From Atrichornis clamosus (Eukaryota > Chordata > Aves > Passeriformes > Menuridae), in contig WBMZ01004770.1 in NCBI GenBank assembly GCA_013400975.1, positions 434,001-498,000 on the forward strand: a stretch of DNA of 64,000 nt, given 5' to 3'. Positions 23,021 to 36,599 of this stretch are shown here, in pieces. The notes beneath the pieces are model-generated. The model was not told where the DNA came from. It made no database searches and was given only the letters and a program-made list of their open reading frames with translations. The first letter of the stretch is position 1. The number at the start of each line of letters is the position of its first letter. The position numbers were made by a program, and so were the translations under genes.

Positions 23021-26000
23021 AAGATTAAAAAAAAATAAAAATCCATTCATGTCAATTAGAGATATTTACACTATGAAACACATTATCAACATATAGTAAT
23101 AATGGAAAATGAAATCTTACCACTATTATCCCTCCCTGTGGAAATATGTATTCAGATTTCTATTTATACAATGTCTTGACTTAAGATATCACCAAGCTTT
23201 GCTTTCTATGCAGCCTGCCAGTGAACACATGTTTTTCTCTAAGTATGGTGTAATCAGAAATGAATATAACAAGATAGGGGATGCACAGGATTAAATGGCA
23301 TGACTTCAACTGGCCTGATGTGGCTTCTACTTGCTCCGAGTGTTGCTCAGATTCTTGTACTTAACCCTCTGGGAAAAAAAAATGGCCTGGAAAGAGCCCC
23401 AGATGATTCAGAGAGTCCAGGGGGGTCAAAATTATTTTCAACCAATTCCCATCACCTTGACTTTTTTCATACCATCCACCTGTAGAGCAGTTGTCCTTTG
23501 CTTTTACTCTTTCTCTGCGTGCATTTGTCTTCAATACCTAAATTGCTTCCTTTTTAATGCTACATCATGTAACCTTTCCCCTCAAATGGAGTGCACATTT
23601 GCTCTTCCTAACCCTGTTGTATTTTCATTCATTTTATGGACTGTGGTAAGGTTTAGGGTTGTATAAAATGTCTGGTTAGTGTAATCAAGGTAGCAACATC
23701 ATGGTGTGCTACTGCCAGTCTTTCATTGCCTTTTCGGAGTATAGAACCTTTCTGGTGCCAGATTTTTAGAGGACTCTGCGTTGCAAGTTCTCTATTTGGA
23801 CTGAATTTGTTGGTTCCCACATGTAAAGTAATGCAAAAGTCTTCGGAAGATCTTAAACCAGATGTTGAAAATGTCACTTGACCTGCGGCGGTGAACTATG
23901 CAAGGTTTGGATTCTCATTGCTAATCCTGCTTTATCTGGGGCAATGGGCAGTACAGAAGGTGGACAATTGATGATTATTAGAAGATTGAGGATGGGTTTA
24001 TCTTCTATAAGAAAAGCTGGTCCCTGCTGAGTGGCCAAATCCATTTTTAGAACTAATAATAATAAAAATAATGCCAGTTTGGCAGCCCAGCATTGCACCA
24101 ATTAATTCATGTTGACTTCCCTGAATTACTTGTGTCCAATCAAAATTTAAAAGCTAAAATGTCAATATTTAATTTCAGCAGTCTCAGCTGAAAGGACTTT
24201 TTCTGCAATTTTTACATGACATGTAATCCAAAATCTTTTGTTCAGATTGAGTGAGCACCTAACAAAAAACTCCAAAACAAACCCCTCAGCTACTTTTGTA
24301 GATACACAACTGGATAAACTTCTTAGATTTGGAATCTCCATAGTGATGACCCCAACAGGAGTTAGAGGAGGTGAGGTGCAGGTGCCAGCCATGGAGTGGT
24401 TTAACAGACCTTTCTTGTGTGCTTGAAGTTCTTCCTCTGCAACCAAAGCCTAAGGAGACATTCCAGAGATTCAAAGCAGTTGGAAACTTCTCCATAGTTG
24501 GGGAAATTCTCAAACACGCAGTTGTGGCCATCTTCCATCCCTTCAGATGACTCAGCCAGTGTAAAAGGGCAGCTAACTGGGGAAAAAAAATTCTGGCTCG
24601 GGTTTGGTTTGGAGAAGAACTCTTGAAAGTAGATGCTTATAGGAAATTAATCTGAACCATCCTCATTTCTTGGACCCATAAATCTGGGCCATAAATTGTT
24701 CAAGAGCAGGTTTCTTTATAAGATCTCCCGGCCTTATTACTTCTCAGTGGGATGGAAATTGTGTGAAAAAAAAAAACCAAAAACCCAACCTGCTTTGTTT
24801 AGGTATTTTGGCACTCTGCCATCTTGCTTTAGAGTATATAATGGGTAGAATTTAATGGAATTTTTCTGATCTGCAGTGCGTTCTGAATTCCTTTTATGTT
24901 TTGGGCAGTGGCTTGGGGAAGTAGTATTTGCTTCTGAACAGTTTTCACACCCCCATGCTGCTTTTCTTTCTGCAGAGGCTGTGAGTGCAGAGCACACATT
25001 CCGAGGTGGGAATCTGACAGGCACGATGACTAAATGGTCGATTCTAGCACTTCCAATTGCTCCTGTTATTCAGCAAGAGAGATGTGTCTACTGGTTAGGA
25101 TCAGGCTGGTCCATGACAAAGTTGATGAGTGGCCTCTCTCAGGAATACATTAGTCAGTGCAATGGAAAACCTCAGCCCAGATAGTGGAGAAACTTTACCA
25201 AGGCAAGAGGAAAGAGTTAAAAGGGTCTTTTTCTCTTCTGTAGAAAAGATCATACCCCACTTTCTTCTGTTGACTGCTTGGCTACTGCAGTCCATCTTGC
25301 TCTGTGCCATTGCCATACCTCCCGTTTCTGCAGCCAGTGACAGGTCAGTGATTTGCTGTTTCTGCAGTTTTAGGATCCCATGAATTCTTGGGTGCACATT
25401 GCCTAATACTCAGAACTAAGTAACTTGTTGGCACAATGGCATCTCTTGTGCTGTTCCTCCACCTGCCAACTTTTCCCTAGCACAGGCAAATTCTCTCTCT
25501 CCTTCCATTAATGCACGAAACAAGACTTTAGGAAGCTGCCAAGAGTCCCCTATAGGACTGAAGGACTTGGATGTCACACGGCCTCCTCTCTGGCTGCCCG
25601 AGACCAACAGTAACCTTACTGTATTTCCCCACCTTGATGAAAGGCAGCTCACAAGATTAAAATAACAGGCTGCAGGAGCAAATGCGGTATTATACCACAT
25701 TAATCCTCTGACACAGCATTCACCCAAGTGCCACAATGGCTGTGATACTCCTGTACAGGCATGTGATTCATTCACCATTATTTGCCATAATTATCTTGCC
25801 CAGAATTAGAAAGGATTAAATGAAACTTGGTGGTCCATGCACTTAAGAGAACAATGGAAAAGAATTTTAAAATAAATGCTCCTAATCAACTTTGTTAAGC
25901 ATTTTCCCATAATCTCTGTTTTTAACAGCAATTTATTGCAGTAAATGCTTGTTAATATCCATTTGTCATCAAACATTAAACTCTGATTTTTTTGTGATTT

Positions 26001-26145
26001 ATCCTGATGTTTTGAAAGGATGGCCATGTGGTTAGTTGTGTACTACAAATTATAATGGTTATAAAAATTGTAAATTATCTCCCTCTGTGATGTACATTTC
26101 TCTTCAATGGAACTAAGGGATCTTGGTCAAAATGGAGATGTCTAA

Positions 26146-26215
26146 TTCAAACTCTGATCACCACTGGTTTTGGTGTAATCCTGAAGTGGTCTCACTGAAC
26201 TCAAGAATTTAAGAT
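26146..26215. repeat. Ancient amniote palindromic repeat fragment
   Basis: TTCAAACTCTGATCACCACTG, then GGTGTAATCCTGAAGTGG, then CTCACTGAACTCAAG, follow the order AATTCTGATCTCACTTACACTG / GGTGTAAATCCGGAGTAACTC / CATTGAACTCAATG of the old sauropsid repeat. Diverged, noncoding. Confidence 0.5.
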
Positions 26216-26236
26216 AGTCCACTTTTGGTTTAGCTC

Positions 26237-26250
26237 AAAAAAAAAAAAAA
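26237..26250. repeat. Poly-A run
   Basis: Fourteen consecutive A, just downstream of the ancient repeat fragment ending near 26215. No retroposon body is recognisable upstream. Confidence 0.9.
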
Positions 26251-26599
26251 TTTGAACTGTGTGTGTTCCTCAGAATTTGCGCTCTCTTTTCTGATTCACA
26301 TTTTTGAAATACTTTTTTACCAGAAATGACATTTAGAAAGCAAGAGGATTTGAGACGACTATAGCATATTTGTTTAAGAACTGGGTAGATCAGAGGATTT
26401 GAAGAAAATAGTTCTTAAGTCTATATACCTGGTGAATATGACAATAATAAAATGAAATAGATGTTCAAATATAGAGATTAAAATTATGTCAGGACCTAAA
26501 TTCTCATTTCACTTATGAGTTTTGCTTTAGAGATACAAGGTTCTGAAATACAGTTCTGGGGAGGTTTGGGGATTAGTCAAGTACTAATGACCTCAATTG

Positions 26600-29500
26600 T
26601 CATAGAACACCAAATATAATATTGGCAATTAAATATTCCCCCCCACCCCGTATTCTTACATACCTGCATGAAATGAAGAAAAAAATAACTGAGTGTGGAA
26701 AGCTTTGTGTATTACGTACTTTCAAAACTGCGTGCTACTCAATTGGTGGTGTATTTTAAAACTTACTTTAAATTACTAAGGGTGATCTTGCCAGGCCTGT
26801 GCACTGCTCTAGAAATAATCTTGCTTGTCTTAAGGATACTACTCAAAAGTGAAGCAAGGCATCAGAATCTGACCCTAAAATACCTGTATTAGGGAACTGG
26901 TTCAGTATTTTTTGAATGCAGGTGAGGGGAATCTGGGCCTCTCTTAACTTTGCAAACGAGCAGAGCCCAGAGCTCGTGCTGCAGAAGAATGGCCAGGAGG
27001 AACAAAAGAGCCTGGGGGGATGAGGGGTTTGTGATTTTACTCTTCCTGCAGAAAGCTGGCAAAGCTGCACCGCTGCAAGAAACTGGTGTTACAAAGCCTT
27101 GCATGGAGAAATCAAAGATTGTTTAAAAAATAATTCTATTTCTGAATTAATTAAAGTGCTGTTAGGATTGACTGTGCTGGCTGCATTAGGATAATAAGAC
27201 AAGACAAACTTAGATATTGTTGGGGTCCCTCAGGTGAATAAATGCTTCAGCAACATGCATAGATGTTGCAGAGTTGGTATGATAATTAATATGCCTTTTA
27301 TTTCTCAATTCTGGCATCTCTCTGCTGTTTTATGAATCAGACCTGATCGATTAAGTAAAAGAAGACTTAGAAGAGGAGCAAAGAATCCCTGTAAATTCGG
27401 AAGCCAGGCATAATTAGTTTGCATAGGTTTTGTTGTTAGAGTTTCAGGTATCAAATCAATAGAGTAACATTAATAATTAAGGACTTGGATAAATATACCA
27501 GGTCCTAGATTAGAGCTTTGAGCTTTAAAATGCTCACATAAAAGGTTTTCCTTAGGCTCTAAATGTTCTAAAGTGCTATAATGTGACTTTTCAGCTACGG
27601 ATACTGTTAAGAAATACCAAGCTTCTGTACCAGGGAGAGATTTGGGTATCTCCAGTTTGGAGAGTACCTACTGTACGTGCAGGGAAATTGCTGGCATCAC
27701 TTTTGCAAGGTTTGCCTTTCCTTGGCTGCAACTTGGTGGTGGGCGGAAAGTATCGAAAATAAGTAATAGCAGACAACAGAATTGTTAGGAATGTTCTTAA
27801 TTCAAAATGAAGAATGTTGCCAGGTTGGGGTTTCTTTGGTACATTTTCCACGTGAATATACCCTGAACGTGGTAACATGAGAAAGCCACATGGATTCCAA
27901 AGGATCCACAAGGACTAGCCTGGTACCTCTGGCATCCCCCAGCATTGCAGTCCCTCTGTGAGTGTCATCCTCAGCTTGCTGGGAACAGGGCAGGGCGAGC
28001 TCCTCCTTTTGCCTAATTCAGAGTGAAGGCAAGAGCACTCCTTACTTTGCTGAGTTTCCTCTTTGTATACCACGTGAAGATACAAAAAATAATAAAGTAT
28101 TAGTTTTCTGTCGTGACAGTCTGTAAGTCAGAAATAATGTTAATACTTCCTCTCCAAGTGGTTTACTTTTCACCATACTATTTTTTACCAGATAATCTAA
28201 ACCAGATGTTTCAGTTTTGGTGTAATTAAGTGGATTTTGGGGTAAGCAGGCTCACTTCAGATTATCAAAACATATGTATCTCTTACTCCTTTTGAATCCC
28301 TTCTGTTAAGACTTTCATGTGGAAGCACATCCAAACCACTTTTGAGTTACTTGCTTTAATTATTATTTAATTTAACGTACTGGCATAAACTACCCAAAAA
28401 GCCATGCTGTAGAGAGGCTGATAATACACTCCCTGACATCACTGGAATATTTTCCATTGGCATCATTCGTACAAAGAGTGCAGAGAATTTTCTGTAGGAC
28501 TTGCTTGGAAGGAACATAGTATTTCTAATTGCTTTAATAGTCACTAAGTAAATAGGAAGGAGATGAGCAGGGAGAGCACAAGGTGTGTGTGATAATATGG
28601 TGATCCCCACAGCTGTACTGACACAGTGATCTGTGTGCATGAGAAAGAAAATGCAGAATATTTTCCTTCTGGAAACATGGGAGATGAAATTAGGCCAGAC
28701 TGTGATGTCTTGTGGAGGAAATGGAAAGGTCTGTGTGGCTGTGGGCCTGTCCATATTGATGCAAAGTCAGTCAAATATCTTGACTGTGCACTGAAGCAGC
28801 CAGTGAGGATTTATGTGATTCCCCTCTGCCTGATGAACAATATTCCTGCTTCTGCAGCTGCCAAGGATCACTGCTGTGCACCCAGAGTCAGACCTGTGCT
28901 GCTTCGGCCTGGAAGAATGGAGCCAAACTACAACCAAATCCTCAAGCTGCTGTTTTTTCTGCTAAATGCCTGATAATTGTCTTGAAAGTGTAGTGAGGAT
29001 AATGTAGGAATCCATTTTAAACAGCTTTACCATGGTGCCTGGAAATACTCCTAAATCAGAACTAAAATGTGTGTATGTGTCTGTCCTGTGTAGAGATGGG
29101 GTGGTAGTGTTTTAAATCTATTGCTTAATATTTTGCATCTGTTGGAATACTGTTTCTCATTTCCCAGCAGAAGCAGCCTATAATTTGTAGAAAATAATTT
29201 TGCTTTCTTTGAAAGAGGAAGAGAGGTCGTGTTACTGAAGTTGTTATTCTGGAGTAATTCATCCTGGGTTTGTTTATTATGAAAATTGCAAGGTTTTTTT
29301 TCTCCTTGTGTGCCTGTTTGAAAGGCATCTGTTGCAGGCAGAGAGTTACTGAAGGAAGGTTTTGGAGGTTTGCATCACTCCCAGTAGCTCTAGTTTCTCA
29401 CTGCTGGCTCTTTCATACGGTGGGGCAGGTTGCAGGGAGCCCCAGAGCACAACAGAGTTGTGCACCAAGATGTTGGCAGAACTTCCCAACTCAGTCTGAA

Positions 29501-32280
29501 ACAGGGATGGGAAAGATGTTCCAGAAGCTGGTTTCAACTGGGCTGTTGCCAGTGTGAGTGGTATAAGTGACTAATTAGCCATGTGGTTCCACCAGATTCT
29601 TGAGGAGACTTTACTAATTACTTGCATTGTGATTAGAGATGGAAATTATGTTTCAATAGTATTTTGTGTGATTGCAATCTCTTAAAAAGTTGATCAGAAA
29701 CCAAGAGATACATCTGCAGGACAGTGTCCTTAGTATTAAAATTGTGCAGACCTGCACAAAGTGCCCAATGGGAGCAGTCTGTGAGGATTTATTTGGTAGC
29801 AACTTTTCATTCTGTGATCACAAAAAAACTTTACAACCCCCAAATTAGGCTGGGACTCTCACTAGGGAACAAACACCCTTTCTTCAATCTCAGTGGCTCA
29901 TGGTCTTCCATCCCATGAAAGATATAGGAAAGCATTCCTTTCATTAAATGGATAAAACAAAACTAGAGGGAGAAAGAACTTGGGCTCTAAGTAGGAATTC
30001 AACTCCTTGGGGGTTTGTGTAAGTAACACATGCATGTGCTTCTGCACTGCCATGTGTAGACATTGCAGTACAATGTGCATGTGTTCCCCTCAGTTCATCT
30101 GTGCCTACGTGGAGAGTTTGATGGAAAAGCCAATTTATACATTTCTGGTTTTTATGGAAGCGCAGCACTAAGCCAGGAGGTCAGAAGCTGTGAAAAGGTA
30201 GGTATTGTCTGACCACCTTCTCTGTATTTCCACTGGCACTTTTTAAACAAAAGTTCTTCAAGCCAAAGAAATCTTTTCTTCTTCCGAGTAGAAGAATCTG
30301 AAAATCCTTCACCAAGGCCACCCAAGCTCAGGGTTTTGAGCAAAGCAAAACAAATACTTAGCAAAGGCTGTGCACAGGCTGCAAATGGATCACAGAGAAA
30401 CCCTGTCAGACTTCCAGGCTACATGACAAGCCCAGCAAAACAGTAGCTGTTATCTGCAGAGCTGGGGCAGCAGGAGATAGCAGCTGTGAATATTCGTGCA
30501 GGAATGGATTTCTTCATGTCAAAGTCTGGGGTTTATGTGCATCTTTATTTCTCATCTGAATGTGGTAAAGTTGGAACTAATAAAACATAATGGCTAGTTT
30601 AATTAAAACAATTTAGTGGAGACTCCAAGATGCCTTCTGATATAAAAGATACAATTTAAACAAAACATAAGAAGCAGGTCATTACTATTTCAGTTTAAAT
30701 TTAGAAAAGTCTGTGGATATTCAGTGGATCTAAGCTCAGCAAGCATTCACTGGAAATTTCCATTCCAAGCCTTTATTAATTATGTTTATACAATTTACTT
30801 TCATTATCCATATTTTTGACATCAGATTCTTTCACTTATTTGTACTGTGTATTTTTATTGTGGGTTGTTGGCACGATAATTCCATATATTACCCGACTCT
30901 ATAATTTTGGCTTGAATTAGCGTTTTATATACTGTATTTAATGGCAAAACTTAATCACAAATCCACAGTGGACAGAACTGGCACTCTCAGCTTGCTTCTA
31001 TCTTCAGCTCTGTACTTTGCATTAGGCACAGCAGCCAAATGCTCAATGGCTCACGATTGTAGTTTGTGTGAGAGGCTGTGGTGGGATCAAGAGACCTGGT
31101 TATTAGTCCCTGCTGCTGGCCTGTGGATCTAGGAGCTGCCAAACCCAACCAGGAGGAGAACAGCTGGGGCAGTGGTCACTGAGGGTGCAGGGCCAGGACA
31201 TCTTCTGGCTTGTACCCACCACACCTACCCTGCTCCTGAAAGGCAGGAGTGGAAAACTGTGCTGGAGTTTGTTGTACGGGCCCTGTGCTTGTGGAGATTC
31301 CTTTGTGCACAGAACAACAAAGAGAAGAGAGAGAGAAAAAAAAGAAATTGGGTGGGTTTTGTTTGTTTGTGTTTTTTTTTCCCTGGGGTGGGTGCACACT
31401 TAACCCCGTACAAATTTGATTTTTCTCTCATTTTGATTTTATGCTGCTGTTATGGATGCAGTTGCTGCTGTTGGCCCTCATGAAGTTATTGCTGATTGAT
31501 GTTGGTGTAAAGGAAAGATTAAGTCTATGATGGGTTAAACTTCAGGGTAGAAAGGACTTGCAGGAGCTACTTTTGGGCAGCAGCAGTGCAGGCAGCCCTG
31601 CCTGACCACTCCTTACTTTGTCACAGCAGTTTAGACTGGGAAAGGAACTCTGCTGTACATGCTCACCCCTTCACCCCTTGGACAAGCCTTCATTCCTTCA
31701 GGCTTCTTAATTTGCAGTGATTAAGTTATCTCACATATTTTTGATCAAATCCTCTGACAGACATAACTATTTCAGCAAAACTGCTCAGATTTTCCATGTA
31801 TCATTGGTCTGAGGGAGTCAGTACAGCTATTGGTGTAAGAAAACGAGCCTTGGAAGCTTTGTACTCCCTGAAGTATTTGAATAAGCAATATATTCTGGCT
31901 GAAATAGTGTGCTGCAACATGTTTAAGATGATGTATTTGCAATTAACCCCTAGTTGATAGCTCCTGTTTCAAAGCAACCTTTTTTTAACAGGGCTCTGTA
32001 TAGTTACCTTATGTTAACAAAAAATTGTTTCCTTGTGGAAGCAGAGTTGTTTAAATACTGGAAATGCACTGCTTGTCCCTGATAACCCACCACCTCTCAG
32101 AATCTTACCAAAATAGTAAAAAATAACTTTGTCTGGTGGATTGCTGTGGCTGTACTCAGAATCCTCCCTGGAGCTTGTTGCTGCACTATCAATGTATCAG
32201 ATGAATCGATGCTGTCGGTGCAATAATTTTAGGCAGAAGACAAAACCACTTCAAAGAGTATAATGACTTGAGAGTTTGTC
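26600..32280. other. Noncoding AT-rich stretch, no gene seen
   Basis: Unique sequence without recognisable genes or repeats. A short purine-rich patch (AGAGAAGAGAGAGAG near 31321) and a T run at about 31372 are the only low-complexity features. Open frames on both strands at 31100-31480 overlap one another and look like chance. Confidence 0.7.
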
Positions 32281-32410
32281 AATAAGATGTCTTAATGTTT
32301 TTGACAACACCCATTTTGTTGACACAGTGGGTGAGGAAGCCTGACATCATTTATTGTGTCAAGTGAACAGATTTAGCTGCTGGTGAACCACATGGTAAAT
32401 TACGCTTTTC
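32281..32410. promoter_or_regulatory. Candidate conserved noncoding element
   Basis: The block contains TTTTGACAACACC and TTGTTGACACAG followed by TGACATCATTTATTGTG and GTCAAGTG. These are repeated TGACA-type cores (MEIS/TGIF-like) in close spacing. The sequence lacks repeats and reading frames. The enhancer reading is inference from texture alone. Confidence 0.22.
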
Positions 32411-33234
32411 CCCCTTCCTGTTTGAGCTATCAATCCTGTTTTCCTTTTGGAAGCTGATGATTACTTTTTTCCCCCCATCAACTAAAAGACAATGTCATTA
32501 TTTCTCAGGGAAGAAAAGTAGTATAATTTCTGGATCTCTCTGGAAGGAGTCTCTGAAGTGCCATTAATTCATATTCAGCAAACTGGTTGAATAAGATATC
32601 CCACCCCATTGCTAAAAGAAAAAGTGAGATAGCTTTATTTATAAGCAAGGATCTTTTATAAGTGAAAATCTGTTTTAGCATGCATGGCAAGTTCCTAGCT
32701 AATTTAAAACATTTAAAGTTATGCAAAACCACTTAGAGAGTAGAAAAATATGTAAAGATATGTAAAGACACTAAGTATCTTGTTCACTACTATAATAACA
32801 GAAAAATCAAGACCATGTTTTGACTTGGGATTTTATCTTTAGAGCTCTTTGCAGAGAGGCTTTTTTCTATACCTGTGTGTGGGTTTAGTTTCTCCTAACG
32901 TTTTCCCTTCTTGTCTACTTAATCCTTATAAACTTTGATAGTCTTTCATAACAATGAATATTATTCATACAGGGAAGTCCATAAAGATTGTTGTTCGTCA
33001 GTATTTGTCTTCAAACTTTGAAGTCTCCTAATTGCACGAAGATAGATACATTAAACAATTACCTAAATGCTCAAAAGGGAAAGAACAAAGGAAATAAGGA
33101 ATGATGTAATCCCCGGGGGAATCATGTTTCTCTCTCTAGGAGGAAGCTGTTCTCTTAAAGTTGGCACAACTCTTGGGATGCTCAGCTGTCACTTTCTTCT
33201 CACATTTATTCTGAATGAACACAATCCATCCATC

Positions 33235-33480
33235 AGTGCTTAAGGAGTTTTCTAACAGTACATTGACCTTGAATGCGGCACATTGATTTTCAGTAACGCA
33301 TCGCAAATAGGGTCGTTACTGAGTCATCCAGCAGTGGATGTGATTGGGAACAGATTTCTGAAATTCCAATACTGTGCCACCTGCCTCTGATGATGGATCA
33401 TTCTACTGCTCCCCATCAATCCTCACCTCCCGCTAAAAAATGTGACACCTGTATGAAATTTATCATTATATACAACACAA
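33235..33480. promoter_or_regulatory. Candidate conserved noncoding element with CpG-bearing hairpin
   Basis: Several CpGs are clustered (AATGCGGCAC, AACGCATCGC, GTCGTTACTG) in a CpG-poor region. TCAGTAACG (33290-33298) and CGTTACTGA (33314-33322) form a perfect 9-bp inverted repeat around a 15-base loop. A GTGACACCTG motif near 33442 resembles T-box or E-box/SNAI sites. Conservation was not testable. Confidence 0.28.
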
Positions 33481-34004
33481 GGCACAAACAAACTGTTACA
33501 GGGGGGGCTTTTCAGCAGCCCCCACTCCTCTCCTAAGGACGGGTTGCAGTGGCTTTTATTTAGAGAGGTGCCTCTTGTAAAAGGGCTGGGTGGCAATGGT
33601 GACAGATGTGAGCACTATAGGGAATTAATGCTGCAACTGGGACTGAGCAATGGATAAAAACAGCCTGGATCTTAAGGTGTTAGAGGTTAACACCAGATCA
33701 ATTAGGGTGATTGTTCTGTAGATTGTAATGGACAAATATACGTATACAAAAAGGGCATTAGTGAAATTGGGGAGGAAGAACAAATAGAAATTAACTGATG
33801 TTAAAGTAAAAATCAAACTGGAAAGATTTTGTGCTCTAAAATGCCTGGCAGTCTGACTACAGCTGGGAAAGGGATCTTTCAAAATGATTCTGGAAAAGTA
33901 CAATTGAAAGAAAGGTGCCTGTGTGTCTTCGGGAGTTTGGAAGGATCAAATAAATTAATGACTTTTTCCCCCCCATTGTGCATATAAATGAAAGGGTAAG
34001 AACA

Positions 34005-34100
34005 AAAGCCTGGATCCTCAGAAGTTTTTAGGTCCCTAATCTGAGATCAAGAAGGGTTTGGACACCTTTTAGATTTCAGGTTTGTGACTTCTGAAGCAGA
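34005..34100. repeat. Ancient amniote palindromic repeat (GCCTGGATCCTCA type)
   Basis: GCCTGGATCCTCA (34008-34020), TTTTTAGGTCCCTAA, a GAGATCAA centre, then GGACACCTTTTAGATTT follow a well-known old sauropsid repeat: GCCTGGATCCTCAAAGG..TTTAGGCACCTAA..CCATTGAAATCAATGG.., mirrored. The palindromic plan points to a non-autonomous DNA transposon. It is noncoding and diverged. Confidence 0.6.
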
Positions 34101-34971
34101 AAAGGAGGAAAAATTCTTCCTTGAATTTGGTTTGGGGTACAGTGGTTCTGTAAGCAAACTAATGCATTGATATTTGTTTATTCATCTAAAATGGCTAAGA
34201 ATTAGCTACTGCATTGAGCAAGCTGACAGAATAAATGGCCTCATGGCTTATGAAGGCAAACTTTACATTCATCCCTATTTCACTCAGTTGCAGCTGATGC
34301 TAAGAATCTTGAAAAGAACTCAATTAAGTAGCCTGTTAATTTATCCTCTCTGCCTGTGGGTAATTTTGCAATGGTTTTAATAAAAATATGTATGATACAT
34401 ACTCCATAAGCAGAATAAAACCTGATAGCAGAATAGGAAATAACCATCTGAAAATGAAATTAAGTTGACAATATTTCCTTACCAGCTATTATTGCTCCTC
34501 TCTAATGTCTAATTCTTAGTTAAATTGAGAGGACCTTGTTGGCCAAGGTACCATAAAGTCAGGCTGTTATGGATCACTGTGGAAAGAGTATCTATTCTGC
34601 GACTGCTTTGTGGTAAAGCATGGATGTCTTACTCCTCTTCAGTACCAGCTTCAGACTGTCTGCTGGGCACCGCAGTGGCAATGGGTGTTTGAGCAAGTTC
34701 CCTGGATTTTGGCTGTACTTCAGACTAGGTCCAGTGTTCTTGTAGTGCAAGGGGCTGGTTCATGGTGATCAATCATCACCGGGAAAAATAAGCTCTGAGC
34801 AAGGACCCAGAGACAGCCCCTCAGTGAGTGTGGACCCTGGAGCTCTGGAGTCAGACACTGCTCGTGAGACTCGTGCCTTAGCAGGAGTGACATCCAGTTT
34901 GGCACTGGTGGATTGTTTCAGGAATGGACCCTAAACAGCATCTTCATCTAGATGGGGGTGATCAGAGAGGT

Positions 34972-34990
34972 CCTCCTTTATCAAAGGAGG
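34972..34990. other. Short perfect hairpin
   Basis: CCTCCTTT and AAAGGAGG flank a three-base ATC loop, giving an 8-bp perfect stem. No T run follows that would suggest a Pol III terminator. Probably chance or a minor structure. Confidence 0.5.
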
Positions 34991-36599
34991 TTGTTTGGAC
35001 ACTGCTACAAGTTCTGGTGATGTTGAAGGGATATATATAATATCTAAAGTCTTTGTAAGACCATCTTTGCTTCTTCCATCCTACTTATATTGCCCTCTTC
35101 AAACTTTTTTCTTGAAACAAAAAAAGTACTTCTTTGGCAGAAAACTACATCCTCCAATTAAGTATTAGGCAATCCCTCCAATATCTTTAGGTATCATGTG
35201 GTGTATAACTCCAAGGTATTCATCATCTAGAAATACTGCAGTCTCAGTAAACAGGTAAATTGACTTGTGCTCCTTGTTAAATCTCTCAATAAGACACAAC
35301 TATTTTAAGCATGAGAGAAGATAAAATAAATTAAAAATACAGTCCTGTTGATAAGGAGAGAAAAGAGGAGCCTGTGATTCTCTCTGCTCCTAGCTGTGTT
35401 ACAAACATTACATTCAGCTTTGGACATCTCAGTCTCATTGTAGCTCAGATTTCTCATCATAAAATTGTCAATTATTGTCAAATATATTTATTGAGATAAA
35501 GCACAAAGCAGTAAATCAAAGGGAAAGCAAAGCAGGGAAATTAGGGTGTCTTCTAAGCAGGGCCCAAGACATCTGCTCTGGATTTTAGAAATTATTTTTG
35601 GGGAAGAGAGAGTTCCCAAGGGGGGACTTCAATTCTGGACCTACCAAACCTCTTGTGCAAGCAGCCATATTCCATTGGATGGCTGCAGGAACCTCACCTG
35701 CATGGGAAGAGCAAGGCTGCAAAGGGGGAGAGGTCACCAGCAAGATTCAGACCCATACCCTGAATTGTTCACAGCAAGAGGATTCTGGATCCTTGTCTCT
35801 GGGTTTGGGCCACCCCCAGTTCCATAGAGGTTAGAGTGTGTGCACTTCTCTGTAGCTGTTGTCTCAGTCATATCAAACAGACAGTGCTCACAGTGTGTTT
35901 TGTAATGAGTGTGAGTGTTTCTTGTGCTGTTAATGTGGCTTAATATTCTAATACCGTTAAATGCATTTTAGTACCCCAAATATTACAGGTTGAGATGAAA
36001 TTTTCTTCTTTTCCTTGGGAGTGGAAACAGAAAATCATGCTGAATGTCAGTGGGCTGTGAGTGTGAAAGGGGATAAATGCCCTTAAAAAGCCCTGGCCAC
36101 CAACTCTCCTTTCTGGGGCAAGAAAAAGTACTGTTCATGATCACAGATGTGTCAATGCTGCTGCAGAAGCAAAGCTGTTTTAAAACATTTGTTTCCTGTG
36201 TGGAACTGTTCTAAGCTCAATGCATCTTCCCTGCTGTGCCTCCCCACTCAGAGAATAAATCCTTGCTTCAATGCCACTGCTATAAATGAAGTTACTCCTC
36301 CTTTATATTCTTGTGAAAGGGCAACCCAAACTGTAGTTTCTGGCTCAGAAAGGGTCTTATTTAAATTTATGGCTGCTTTAGGGAGTTAAAATTAATCCAC
36401 TGTGCAGGTTGCTTACGTGTTATACTCTGAGGCACCTGGAGCTGATGCTGCTGGAGACAGGAGGCTTCAGCGCATGAGCTGCTGCTCTGTCAGTGGCTGC
36501 TTTGCCCCTGAAATCACACAGAACAGCTCTTGGTCTCTAATTCCCTGGCTGGACCTGGTTTCCCCTTCCTCTGTGTCTGCGTGCATGTGTATTCAATAA

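Larger units (their letters stand above)
21780..26600. other. Cluster of ancient interspersed repeats, no gene seen
   Basis: At least four old repeat fragments fall within 4.5 kb, the highest density in the window. The rest is unique AT-rich sequence. A CpG-bearing segment (CTGCGGCGGTGAAC near 23883) opens a conserved-looking stretch to about 24110 that ends in a CACCAATTAATTCATG motif, with a half NFI-like TTTGGCAG before it. A similar but weaker repeat trace lies at 26486-26530. Confidence 0.6.

Noticed and set aside
23645..23662. GGTTTAGGGTTG, telomere-like
   Set aside because: Only about one and a half units; not an interstitial telomere.
24950..25005. Pyrimidine tract and TTTCTGCAG acceptor-like site
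   Set aside because: The only nearby donor-like site would make a 28-bp exon, and nothing else supports splicing.
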